A DNA stretch of 32,627 nt from a bacterium BMS3Bbin09 (lineage in GTDB: Bacteria; Nitrospirota; Thermodesulfovibrionia; UBA6902). Shown here one piece after another: positions 16,738 through 24,046 of this stretch (position 1 is its first letter; each line of letters begins with the position of its first letter). Location of the stretch: contig BDTS01000060.1 of assembly GCA_002897915.1 (NCBI GenBank), forward strand, positions 1-32,627. Direction: 5' to 3'. The notes beneath the pieces were generated by a model. It saw only the letters and a program-made list of their open reading frames with translations, was not told the DNA's origin and searched no databases. The position numbers and the translations under genes were made by a program.

Positions 16738-16776
16738 TTATAAGGGTCTATGTTTTTTCTGCATAGACCCTTATAA
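16738..16776 (+). terminator. Perfect 15-bp hairpin before the NHL gene
   Basis: TTATAAGGGTCTATG (16738-16752) pairs perfectly with its complement at 16762-16776, with a T-rich 9-nt loop. It lies 6 bases before ATG 16783. It may end transcription of the first three cassette genes or mask the start of the NHL gene. There is no long T run after it, so factor-independent termination is uncertain. Confidence 0.5.
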
Positions 16777-16782
16777 TATTTC

Positions 16783-17715
16783 ATGACTGCCTTGAGACGT
16801 ATTTACTTCCATTTAATATTGTTATTTCTTTTCTCAATCCTGATCACCCCGGATATTTCTTTTGCGTTAAAGTGCATTAATACCAAGTTCCTGTTTGACA
16901 TGAAACCGGGTGCAAATCAACCGAGCGACTTATCTATTGCTCCTAATGGAGATATATATCTCGTCGATGGTGTGAACAACAGGATTATTGTACTCGGCAG
17001 CGACGGACGCTGGAAGTTCGACTTCGGCAAAGAAGGTACGGGCTCCGGCTGGTTCAAATATCCCCTCGGTATAGATATATCCAATGACGGAAAGGTCTTC
17101 ATCGCTGACTCCGGAAACCACAGGATACAGGTATTTGACCTTAAGGGTAAATATTTATATAAATTTAATGTGGAGAGCGAATCCAATGCTTACGGTTCCG
17201 ACCCGGTCGATATAATAGCCTCCAGATTAAAAGATTATCTTTATGTCGCGGACAATGAGAACCATAATATAAAGGTTTATAACCGTAAAGGCGATCTCCA
17301 GTTCAAATGGGGAAAATTCGGGGAAGAATACAGCGAGTTCAGGTATCCGGGGATAATGACGGCGAATGAATATAACGAGATATTTGTCGTAGATGTCCTT
17401 AACACAAGGGTCCAGAAATTTGAACCTTTTGGAAAGTTTATCGCCTCGATCGGATCCTGGGGTGTGCTGCAGGGCAACTTTTTCAGGCCAAAGGGAGTAA
17501 CACTCGATAAATATAACAGGGTATTTGTAAGTGACGGCTATATGGGCGTGATCCAGGCCTTCACGGACATGGGCACCTTCCTCGGAGTCGTCTGCAAGAA
17601 GAACAAAAAGAGGGTCTTCGATTACCCTGTCGGCATACATATCGACAAGAATAACCGGCTGTATGTCGTTGAAATGAAGGGCAACAAGATAACCGTACTG
17701 AAGATAGTGGATTAA
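16783..17715 (+). CDS. Secreted six-bladed NHL-repeat beta-propeller (cassette 1)
   Basis: The 310-residue protein has a signal peptide (about 8-29) and about six NHL repeats, seen as recurring units such as YPLGIDISNDGKVFIADSGN, with RIQVFD and FRPKGVTLDKYNRVFVSDGY types. NHL propellers bind proteins or small ligands and are not redox active; no heme motif is present. It is encoded just before, and 19 bp from, the 18-heme cytochrome, a pairing repeated in the second cassette, so a scaffold or docking role for the giant cytochrome is likely. No ribosome site is evident before ATG 16783, where a hairpin ends. Confidence 0.85.
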   Translation: MTALRRIYFHLILLFLFSILITPDISFALKCINTKFLFDMKPGANQPSDLSIAPNGDIYLVDGVNNRIIVLGSDGRWKFDFGKEGTGSGWFKYPLGIDISNDGKVFIADSGNHRIQVFDLKGKYLYKFNVESESNAYGSDPVDIIASRLKDYLYVADNENHNIKVYNRKGDLQFKWGKFGEEYSEFRYPGIMTANEYNEIFVVDVLNTRVQKFEPFGKFIASIGSWGVLQGNFFRPKGVTLDKYNRVFVSDGYMGVIQAFTDMGTFLGVVCKKNKKRVFDYPVGIHIDKNNRLYVVEMKGNKITVLKIVD

Positions 17716-17734
17716 AAAACTCAATAAGACCCAG

Positions 17735-20047
17735 ATGACTTATACGCCCTATAAAATCAAAGAGAGAATATTGCTATTCTCTCTTATCATCACCACTATA
17801 CTCTTTACTGTGATCTCTCAGGCCTTTGCCCTTGAAGTGTCTTCAAAGCGTGACTGCGTTGTCTGCCATATAATGTGGCTGGACGACTTCAGGACCGACC
17901 AGGAGACATTGGTCGATTTTCAGCCCAGCAACGTCCTCATGAAAGACACCCAGGGGGTCGTTAGCTCGGAGAAGATATGCTTCAGCTGCCATGACGGTTA
18001 CGTTAAAGATTCACGGTACATAACCTGGAAGTACAACAGGCACCCCGTGTTCGTCAAACCATCCAAAAATATAACTGTTCCTCCTGAACTGCCCCTGAGC
18101 GTAAAAGGGGAGATCTACTGTGGGACATGTCATTCGGCACACGGCCAGGGCGCAGCGCCCAAAGGCGACCGTGAAGGAAGGACAGCCGTTTACAGGGAGG
18201 TGAATATTGATTCCGGTCTTTGTGAAAAATGCCACCGGAACGAGGCCGATTACAAACGTACCAACAGCCATCCCCTGCACAGGACAGACCTCAAGCTGCC
18301 TGACAAACTGTTCACACTGGGAAGCACGAAGGCCTCACACAAGAACGAGGTGATCTGCCAGTCCTGCCACGATGTTCACGGCGCAAAAGGCAAAAAGATA
18401 CTTATAATGAACAATAACAATTCGGAGCTCTGCATAACATGCCATGAAAAACAGAAATCCCTGATCAACACAAAACACGATCTCCGCCTGACCCTGCCGG
18501 ATGAAAAGAACCTGAAAGACCAGCCCCTCTCCGAATCAGGCCCATGTGGGGCATGCCATACTCCGCATAAGGGCGCGACACAGAAACTATGGGCAAGGCC
18601 TTTCAAGAAAGGAAACCCGGCCAGCGAGCTCTGCCTATCATGTCATGGGGATGACAGGCCTTATAAAATTAAAGGTGTCGGAGAATTTTCACACCCGATA
18701 GACACCGAGCTTACTACAAAAGAATCAATGCCGGACAAACTCCCCCTGTTTGCCGAAGACGGCTCAAAGACCGAAATCGGCAGGGTCCAGTGTTTCACCT
18801 GCCATGACATACACCGGTGGGACCCGGTCTCGCTGGAAAACAAAGGGGGAAAAGATGTCGAGGGTGACGCATCAAACAGCTTTCTCAGGATGACGAATAT
18901 CTCGTCCGAACTCTGTCTGGAGTGCCATAAAAGCAAGAGCCAGCTTATGAGATCCGACCACAATCTTGCTGTTACCGCGCCGGACGAAAAGAACATACAG
19001 GGGTTCAAACCGACTGTTTCAGGGCCGTGCGGCGTCTGCCATGTACCGCACAATGCCGTGGCAAAACGCCTATGGGCCAAAAAGCTTTCCGGGAACAAGG
19101 ACTTCGTGACACAGTTGTGCACTACCTGTCACAACAAGGAAGGTGCGGCAAAAAACAAGCTTATCGGAGAATATTATCATCCAGTGGACATTACTTTGGA
19201 CAGATTCAGTGTATTCCAGGTTTACGATATCACATCAACATTACCTTTATATGACAGTGGAGGTAATATAGTAGGCAATGGAAAACTCGTATGCACAACA
19301 TGCCATGAACCGCATATATGGGACCCGAACAACCCGATCATTGATTATGAGGGCAAGAATATCGAGGGTGACGCAAGGAACAGTTTTCTAAGAAAAACGA
19401 ACTCACCTTCATCCGACCTCTGCAAAACCTGTCACAGGAGCAAGGCATTTGTTGACGGAACGGACCATGATCTTATAATTACACGCCCGGAAGCCAGGAA
19501 CCTCCTCGGACAGACGCCTGAAGAGTCCGGGCAATGCGGGGTCTGTCACCTCGTCCATAACGGAACCAACAATATTAAATTATGGGCAAGGCCCTATGGT
19601 AAGATATCCCAGGGCGAAGGCATTGTCGATGCCTTATGTAACAGCTGCCATTCCAAAGGGAATCCGGCAGAAGATAAAATCCCCCAGATAGCATCTCATC
19701 CTGAGAAAAGACTGATAAACAATCTCATGCATAACAACCGGACAAGGATCGATTATGCTCCTATATATGACAATATAACGGGCAAAGAAACAAATGTCGG
19801 TAATATATCATGTCCTACATGCCACAACGCCCACCAGTGGAGCCCCCTGCACAAAGAAAAGGGCAGCTATAAAAACCTGGAGGGTAATGCCACAAACAGC
19901 TTCCTTCGTAATGTAAGTTATAACAATATATGTATAGACTGCCACGGCATGGATGCGCTCTTCCGGTACAAATATTTCCACGATCCGGTGGATAGGGTAG
20001 AACCTGCTTCCAAGAGAATCAATAACCTTAACCAGGAATTCAGGTAA
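17735..20047 (+). CDS. Giant 18-heme c-type cytochrome (cassette 1)
   Basis: The 770-residue protein has a signal peptide (about 12-33) and eighteen CXXCH motifs with no atypical spacings. After the first six hemes come three related modules of about 150-160 residues. Each holds a GxCGxCHxxH heme, an LCxxCH heme, a CxTCHxxHxW heme and, after the conserved GDAxNSFLR-type segment, an LCxxCH heme. Module starts are marked by D(H/L)xLxxTxP near residues 248, 409 and 572. There is no membrane segment after the signal, so it is periplasmic or exported to the surface. High heme density and modular growth fit a molecular wire or long-range electron conduit. The paralogue is encoded at 24043. Confidence 0.88.
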   Translation: MTYTPYKIKERILLFSLIITTILFTVISQAFALEVSSKRDCVVCHIMWLDDFRTDQETLVDFQPSNVLMKDTQGVVSSEKICFSCHDGYVKDSRYITWKYNRHPVFVKPSKNITVPPELPLSVKGEIYCGTCHSAHGQGAAPKGDREGRTAVYREVNIDSGLCEKCHRNEADYKRTNSHPLHRTDLKLPDKLFTLGSTKASHKNEVICQSCHDVHGAKGKKILIMNNNNSELCITCHEKQKSLINTKHDLRLTLPDEKNLKDQPLSESGPCGACHTPHKGATQKLWARPFKKGNPASELCLSCHGDDRPYKIKGVGEFSHPIDTELTTKESMPDKLPLFAEDGSKTEIGRVQCFTCHDIHRWDPVSLENKGGKDVEGDASNSFLRMTNISSELCLECHKSKSQLMRSDHNLAVTAPDEKNIQGFKPTVSGPCGVCHVPHNAVAKRLWAKKLSGNKDFVTQLCTTCHNKEGAAKNKLIGEYYHPVDITLDRFSVFQVYDITSTLPLYDSGGNIVGNGKLVCTTCHEPHIWDPNNPIIDYEGKNIEGDARNSFLRKTNSPSSDLCKTCHRSKAFVDGTDHDLIITRPEARNLLGQTPEESGQCGVCHLVHNGTNNIKLWARPYGKISQGEGIVDALCNSCHSKGNPAEDKIPQIASHPEKRLINNLMHNNRTRIDYAPIYDNITGKETNVGNISCPTCHNAHQWSPLHKEKGSYKNLEGNATNSFLRNVSYNNICIDCHGMDALFRYKYFHDPVDRVEPASKRINNLNQEFR

Positions 20048-20182
20048 CAGGCCTTAATCTTTAATTTATATAACAATTAATTATTTTACAAACAAGACTT
20101 TATTTTTGTACTCTAAATGAGTTAAATGCAGTTTTATCTCTTTTTCGTAAAACAACGATGACCTCTCAAAGAAGGGCAGAGA

Positions 20183-21226
20183 ATGAGTTTGAAAATTGCA
20201 TTAAAGAATTATTTTATCCTCTTTTTACCAGCCATTACCATTATGCTTTTCATGCCTGCCACCTCTTTTTCCGCAGATATAGGCAATTGTCTCCTCTGTC
20301 ATAAGTATCCGGGCATAAGCCGTGTCGACGAAGAAGGCAAACTGAAGCTCTTTTATGTTAATGAGGACATCTTTAACAACAGCGTCCACGCAAAGGTAAA
20401 ATGCGATGGCTGCCACACCGATATCAAGGAGATCCCTCACAAACACGCAATAAAGGTTGACTGTCTCGTCGAGTGCCATATAATCGAGCCTGCGAGCAAG
20501 AAGAAATTCTCGCATAAGGATGTTCAAACCTTTATAAACAAAAGTGTTCATGGAGTTATCGACAATAAAGGCAAGGAAAAGAAATTCAAGGAAGACTTCC
20601 CGACTTGCAAGTCCTGTCATGACAACCCGCTCTACAGGCCGATCTCTTTCTTTAAGAGAGTACGCCCCGGCATCTCCGAACAGTCACTCGGAAGGTGCAG
20701 GGTCTGTCATAAGAGCGAAGACTTTATCTACAGGTCCTATAATCACGTCACAACAAGACTGCACCCTTTGAACATCGCGGGGGTCTGCGCAAAGTGCCAT
20801 AATGACCTGGCGCTCGTTACAAGGCACGGCCTCTCGACAAAAGCTGTCTATTCATACGGAGAGACATTCCACGGCAAAGCCGCGTCGTTCCTGGATGAAA
20901 GGATCCCGAATTGCCTTGACTGTCATGTCAGTAAAGGAGAGTCCGTACACCAGATGTTAACACATAAAGACCCCAACGCCTCGACATCCGAACAGAACAA
21001 GGGCAAAATATGCACCACAATTGACTGTCATCCGAGCGCATCTCCAAAGCTCGCGAAATATGGGGTTCATTCGGAATTCAACCTGACACAGAGCCCGGCG
21101 CAGTACTTTTTCACGGTCTTCTTTATCGTGCTGACCGGCGGCACACTGCTCCCGCTGATGGTGATCATCTTCCTCGATATAGTCAGAAGATTCTTTCCTA
21201 ACGCATCAATAGGAGGAAGGAAATAA
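20183..21226 (+). CDS. Eight-heme c-type cytochrome with C-terminal membrane anchor (cassette 2)
   Basis: The 347-residue protein has a signal peptide (about 10-31), eight heme sites and a C-terminal membrane helix (about 308-332). Sites are CLLCH, CDGCH, CLVECH (CX3CH), CKSCH, CRVCH, CAKCH, CLDCH and CTTIDCH (CX4CH). It is the clear paralogue of the protein encoded at 13827, with CLLCHKYPGISRVDEEGK aligning to the TGA-containing region there; here codon 39 is TGT. Two of the three atypical positions differ between the copies: site 6 is CX3CH only in copy 1, and site 8 is CX4CH only in copy 2. It opens the second cassette, 2 bp before the cytochrome b gene. Confidence 0.85.
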   Translation: MSLKIALKNYFILFLPAITIMLFMPATSFSADIGNCLLCHKYPGISRVDEEGKLKLFYVNEDIFNNSVHAKVKCDGCHTDIKEIPHKHAIKVDCLVECHIIEPASKKKFSHKDVQTFINKSVHGVIDNKGKEKKFKEDFPTCKSCHDNPLYRPISFFKRVRPGISEQSLGRCRVCHKSEDFIYRSYNHVTTRLHPLNIAGVCAKCHNDLALVTRHGLSTKAVYSYGETFHGKAASFLDERIPNCLDCHVSKGESVHQMLTHKDPNASTSEQNKGKICTTIDCHPSASPKLAKYGVHSEFNLTQSPAQYFFTVFFIVLTGGTLLPLMVIIFLDIVRRFFPNASIGGRK

Positions 21227-21228
21227 TC

Positions 21229-22062
21229 ATGGAAAAACATCCTATGATCAAGATAAAAAATGGTAAAAAATACTTTTACCGGTTTACCCTTAACCAGAGG
21301 ATCCAGCATATTATTCTTGCCGTATCGGTTGTCATCCTGGTATTGACTGGCATGCCGCTCAAGTTCCATGACGCTTCCTGGGCGCCTTATCTTTACGCCT
21401 TGTTCGGCGGGATAAAGACCGCGCCCATCATTCATAAGACCTTTGGCGCGATACTGATGGCATTGTTTGTCTATCACGTCTTCTATCTCATATACGTCAT
21501 ACGTAAATTTCACATTGCCCCGATGAAGAAGAAAAACGGGAAGCTCAGCAAAATGGAGGTCGCGAAGATAGTCCTCACACAGAATCTCGTCCCAAACCTT
21601 AAGGACGCATTTGACATAAGGGACCTTATGAAGTATCTACTCTTCTTTACCAAAGTACGCCCTGACGGGGACAATTTCACCTGGAAAGAAAAATTCGATT
21701 ACTGGGCACCTTTCTGGGGTATGATAATAATCGGCGGCTCCGGACTTATTATATGGAACAAGGAACTTGCCACTCAGATACTACCCGGGGAATTTCTGAA
21801 CTTCTCCCTGATCGCACACAGTGACGAAGCGCTGCTCGCCGCGCTCTTTCTGTTTATATGGCACTGGTACAATGTCCACTTCTCAATATCGGTCTTCCCG
21901 ATGGGCACGGTATTTCTGACCGGGTATATGTCGGAAGAGCTGATGGCAGAAGAACATTACCAATACTACGTTGATATCATGAAGAAAGCAGGACTGGAAG
22001 ACGAGATACTCCCGCCGCAAAGAGGTCAGTCGCATGAACCTCCTGAAGGAGGTAATGAATAA
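21229..22062 (+). CDS. Di-heme-type cytochrome b (cassette 2)
   Basis: The 277-residue protein has four membrane helices and the same histidine pattern as the protein encoded at 14946: QHIILAVSV, IHKTFGAILMALFVYHVFY, and the last helix with HSDEALL and FIWHWYNVHF. It is expected to bind two b hemes and exchange electrons with the quinone pool. The start is 2 bp after the upstream gene, with AGGAGG inside that gene's last codons, and its stop overlaps the next start (TAATG). The tight spacing suggests that eight-heme protein, cytochrome b and triheme protein are made in fixed ratio as a complex. Confidence 0.87.
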   Translation: MEKHPMIKIKNGKKYFYRFTLNQRIQHIILAVSVVILVLTGMPLKFHDASWAPYLYALFGGIKTAPIIHKTFGAILMALFVYHVFYLIYVIRKFHIAPMKKKNGKLSKMEVAKIVLTQNLVPNLKDAFDIRDLMKYLLFFTKVRPDGDNFTWKEKFDYWAPFWGMIIIGGSGLIIWNKELATQILPGEFLNFSLIAHSDEALLAALFLFIWHWYNVHFSISVFPMGTVFLTGYMSEELMAEEHYQYYVDIMKKAGLEDEILPPQRGQSHEPPEGGNE

Positions 22063-22922
22063 TGAAAGCATTCCTTTTCAAGATCTACATGCTCCTCTTT
22101 ATGGTGCTGGTCGTCTTTTTTATCGTAGTCATATGGAACGTTACCTTCGGGCACATTGTCCATGAGTATTATGAAAGACAGAAAGTCAATGATATCACGG
22201 CGCTCAAGGGATCGAATGAGCAGGAAGTGGAAAAGAGCACATTCGAAAAGGTCATTCTCGAGAGCGATGAAAGAGTAAAGAATTACCTTGGTTACAAGAT
22301 ACTTGAAGAGACAAGGATTAAAGGGCACTTTCACCATATCGGATTCGACATAGGTCCTGACAAAAGGTCTTATTGCGTTAAATGCCACGGAGACATACCG
22401 CATGATGCCGTAAAAGAGATAAGGGCGTTCCTGAATATGCACACGTTCTTTGTAGGCTGCCAGACATGCCACATAAAGCTTGAAGGTAAAAATAAGACAG
22501 GTGTGTTCAAATGGTACAACAGGATGAGCGGCGAAATAGTCGACAGCCCTGTAAAAACTGCCCGACCCGGCACATACAAGGCAAAGATCATACCTTTCGA
22601 GCGTGTCAACGGACAGCTCCAGAGAATCGATAACGATGAAAGAATAGCATTTGCTCTTGAATATTCGAAAAGAGAAAAGACGCTTACTGAAGGCCAGAAA
22701 TCACGTGCAATAAAATTAATACATAAGCTCGTAAGTAAAAAGCCGGTTCAATGTGAAGAATGCCACCAGAAGGATAATCCCCTACTGCCTTTTGAGGCCA
22801 TAGGGTATCCGAAAGAGAGGGTGGATTCCATTACAAGCACTGAAGTCGTCGGCATGATCAAGAACTATACCAAGTTCTATATGCCGAAGATGCTGACCCC
22901 GGAAGAAGCAAAGAAAAAATAG
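22062..22922 (+). CDS. Membrane-anchored triheme c-type cytochrome (cassette 2)
   Basis: The 286-residue protein has an N-terminal membrane anchor (about 5-27) and three CXXCH motifs: CVKCH, CQTCH and CEECH. FLNMHTFFVGCQTCH matches the cassette 1 paralogue at 15830. AGGAGG sits about 5 bases before ATG 22062, inside the end of the cytochrome b gene. A strong hairpin terminator follows the gene, so this is probably the last gene of a three-gene unit. Confidence 0.83.
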   Translation: MKAFLFKIYMLLFMVLVVFFIVVIWNVTFGHIVHEYYERQKVNDITALKGSNEQEVEKSTFEKVILESDERVKNYLGYKILEETRIKGHFHHIGFDIGPDKRSYCVKCHGDIPHDAVKEIRAFLNMHTFFVGCQTCHIKLEGKNKTGVFKWYNRMSGEIVDSPVKTARPGTYKAKIIPFERVNGQLQRIDNDERIAFALEYSKREKTLTEGQKSRAIKLIHKLVSKKPVQCEECHQKDNPLLPFEAIGYPKERVDSITSTEVVGMIKNYTKFYMPKMLTPEEAKKK

Positions 22923-22948
22923 CCTACGTGCAGTATGAGTAAAACAAT

Positions 22949-22986
22949 AAAAAGTCCCCTGTAATGTTTTCTACAGGGGACTTTTT
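22949..22986 (+). terminator. Factor-independent terminator
   Basis: AAAAAGTCCCCTGTA (22949-22963) pairs perfectly over 15 bp with TACAGGGGACTTTTT (22972-22986), with an 8-nt loop and the T run as part of the 3' arm. It lies between the triheme cytochrome and the NHL gene, the same place as the hairpin in cassette 1. Confidence 0.75.
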
Positions 22987-23071
22987 ATATCCGTTTTTAT
23001 TGTAAACTAATATAGACTGTTAAAAGAATAACTAATTTTAAAAAAGGTCGCCTGACCATGAAAGGCGTATC

Positions 23072-24046
23072 TTGTTGAACTTAAAAATTAATTTAACAAC
23101 CAAAATATCTCTATTTTTCAAGACAGCGCTTATATCCCTATTTTTACTGTCATCTCCCTTATTTCTTGCTGATTACGCATACGGGATCCGGCTTACGAAC
23201 GTCACACACCTATTTGATATAACCCATGATTTCAGCCAGCCGAGCGATGTCTCTGTCTCGGACAACGGTCAGATCTACGTACTGGACGGTGTAAATAATA
23301 AGGTCAAGGTCTTTGATCAGAACGGCAAGTTCAGATTTTCATTCGGGAGCAAGGGTACCTCGACAGGGAAATTCCAGTTCCCGCTGGGCATTGACGTCGA
23401 TTCATCCGGACTTGTCTATGTCGCGGACTCAGGCAACCACATTGTCCAGGTATTCAGCCCGGAAGGAAAATATATAAAGCGTTTCAGGGTTCCTCCTGAA
23501 AGCAGCAGAGCATCCGACCCAACCGACGTTATAGCCGACAGAACCAATAACAGACTGTTTGTCGTGGATAACGACAATCATTATATTCTCATTTTCGACC
23601 TCACAACAACCGAACTGCTCGATAGCTTCGGGGGGCCGGGAGCAGAGGAGACCGAATTCAGATATCCATTTTTCATGGCCCAGGACAAGGACGGATTGCT
23701 CTACATAACAGATGTCGTCAACACAAGGGTACAGGTCTTTACTTATGAAGGCAAGTTCGTGACGGTTATCGGCGGATGGGGCGTGGATAAGGGCAGATTC
23801 TTCAGACCCAAAGGGGTCGCAATCGACAAGTACAACCGTATATTCATAACAGACAGTTATATGGGTGTAATACAGGTCTTTCAGCATGACGGGGAATTTT
23901 ATTCTGTCCTGGGCGATCCTGAAACAGACTCCATAAAGAAATTCATAAAGCCGATGGGTATGTTCATCGACAGAAACAACAGGCTCTACCTGGTCGAGAT
24001 GTTCGGGGACAGGGTAAGCGTGTATCAGATAGAAGACGACCGATGA
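23072..24046 (+). CDS. Secreted NHL-repeat beta-propeller (cassette 2)
   Basis: The 324-residue protein has a signal peptide (about 12-37) and about six NHL repeats (for example FPLGIDVDSSGLVYVADSGN and FRPKGVAIDKYNRIFITDSY). It is clearly paralogous to the protein encoded at 16783. No heme motif is present. The start is uncertain: TTG 23072 and TTG 23075 are both possible, and no strong ribosome site is seen. The stop overlaps the start of the 20-heme cytochrome by 4 bp (ATGA), direct evidence that the propeller and the giant cytochrome are made together. Confidence 0.84.
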   Translation: MLNLKINLTTKISLFFKTALISLFLLSSPLFLADYAYGIRLTNVTHLFDITHDFSQPSDVSVSDNGQIYVLDGVNNKVKVFDQNGKFRFSFGSKGTSTGKFQFPLGIDVDSSGLVYVADSGNHIVQVFSPEGKYIKRFRVPPESSRASDPTDVIADRTNNRLFVVDNDNHYILIFDLTTTELLDSFGGPGAEETEFRYPFFMAQDKDGLLYITDVVNTRVQVFTYEGKFVTVIGGWGVDKGRFFRPKGVAIDKYNRIFITDSYMGVIQVFQHDGEFYSVLGDPETDSIKKFIKPMGMFIDRNNRLYLVEMFGDRVSVYQIEDDR

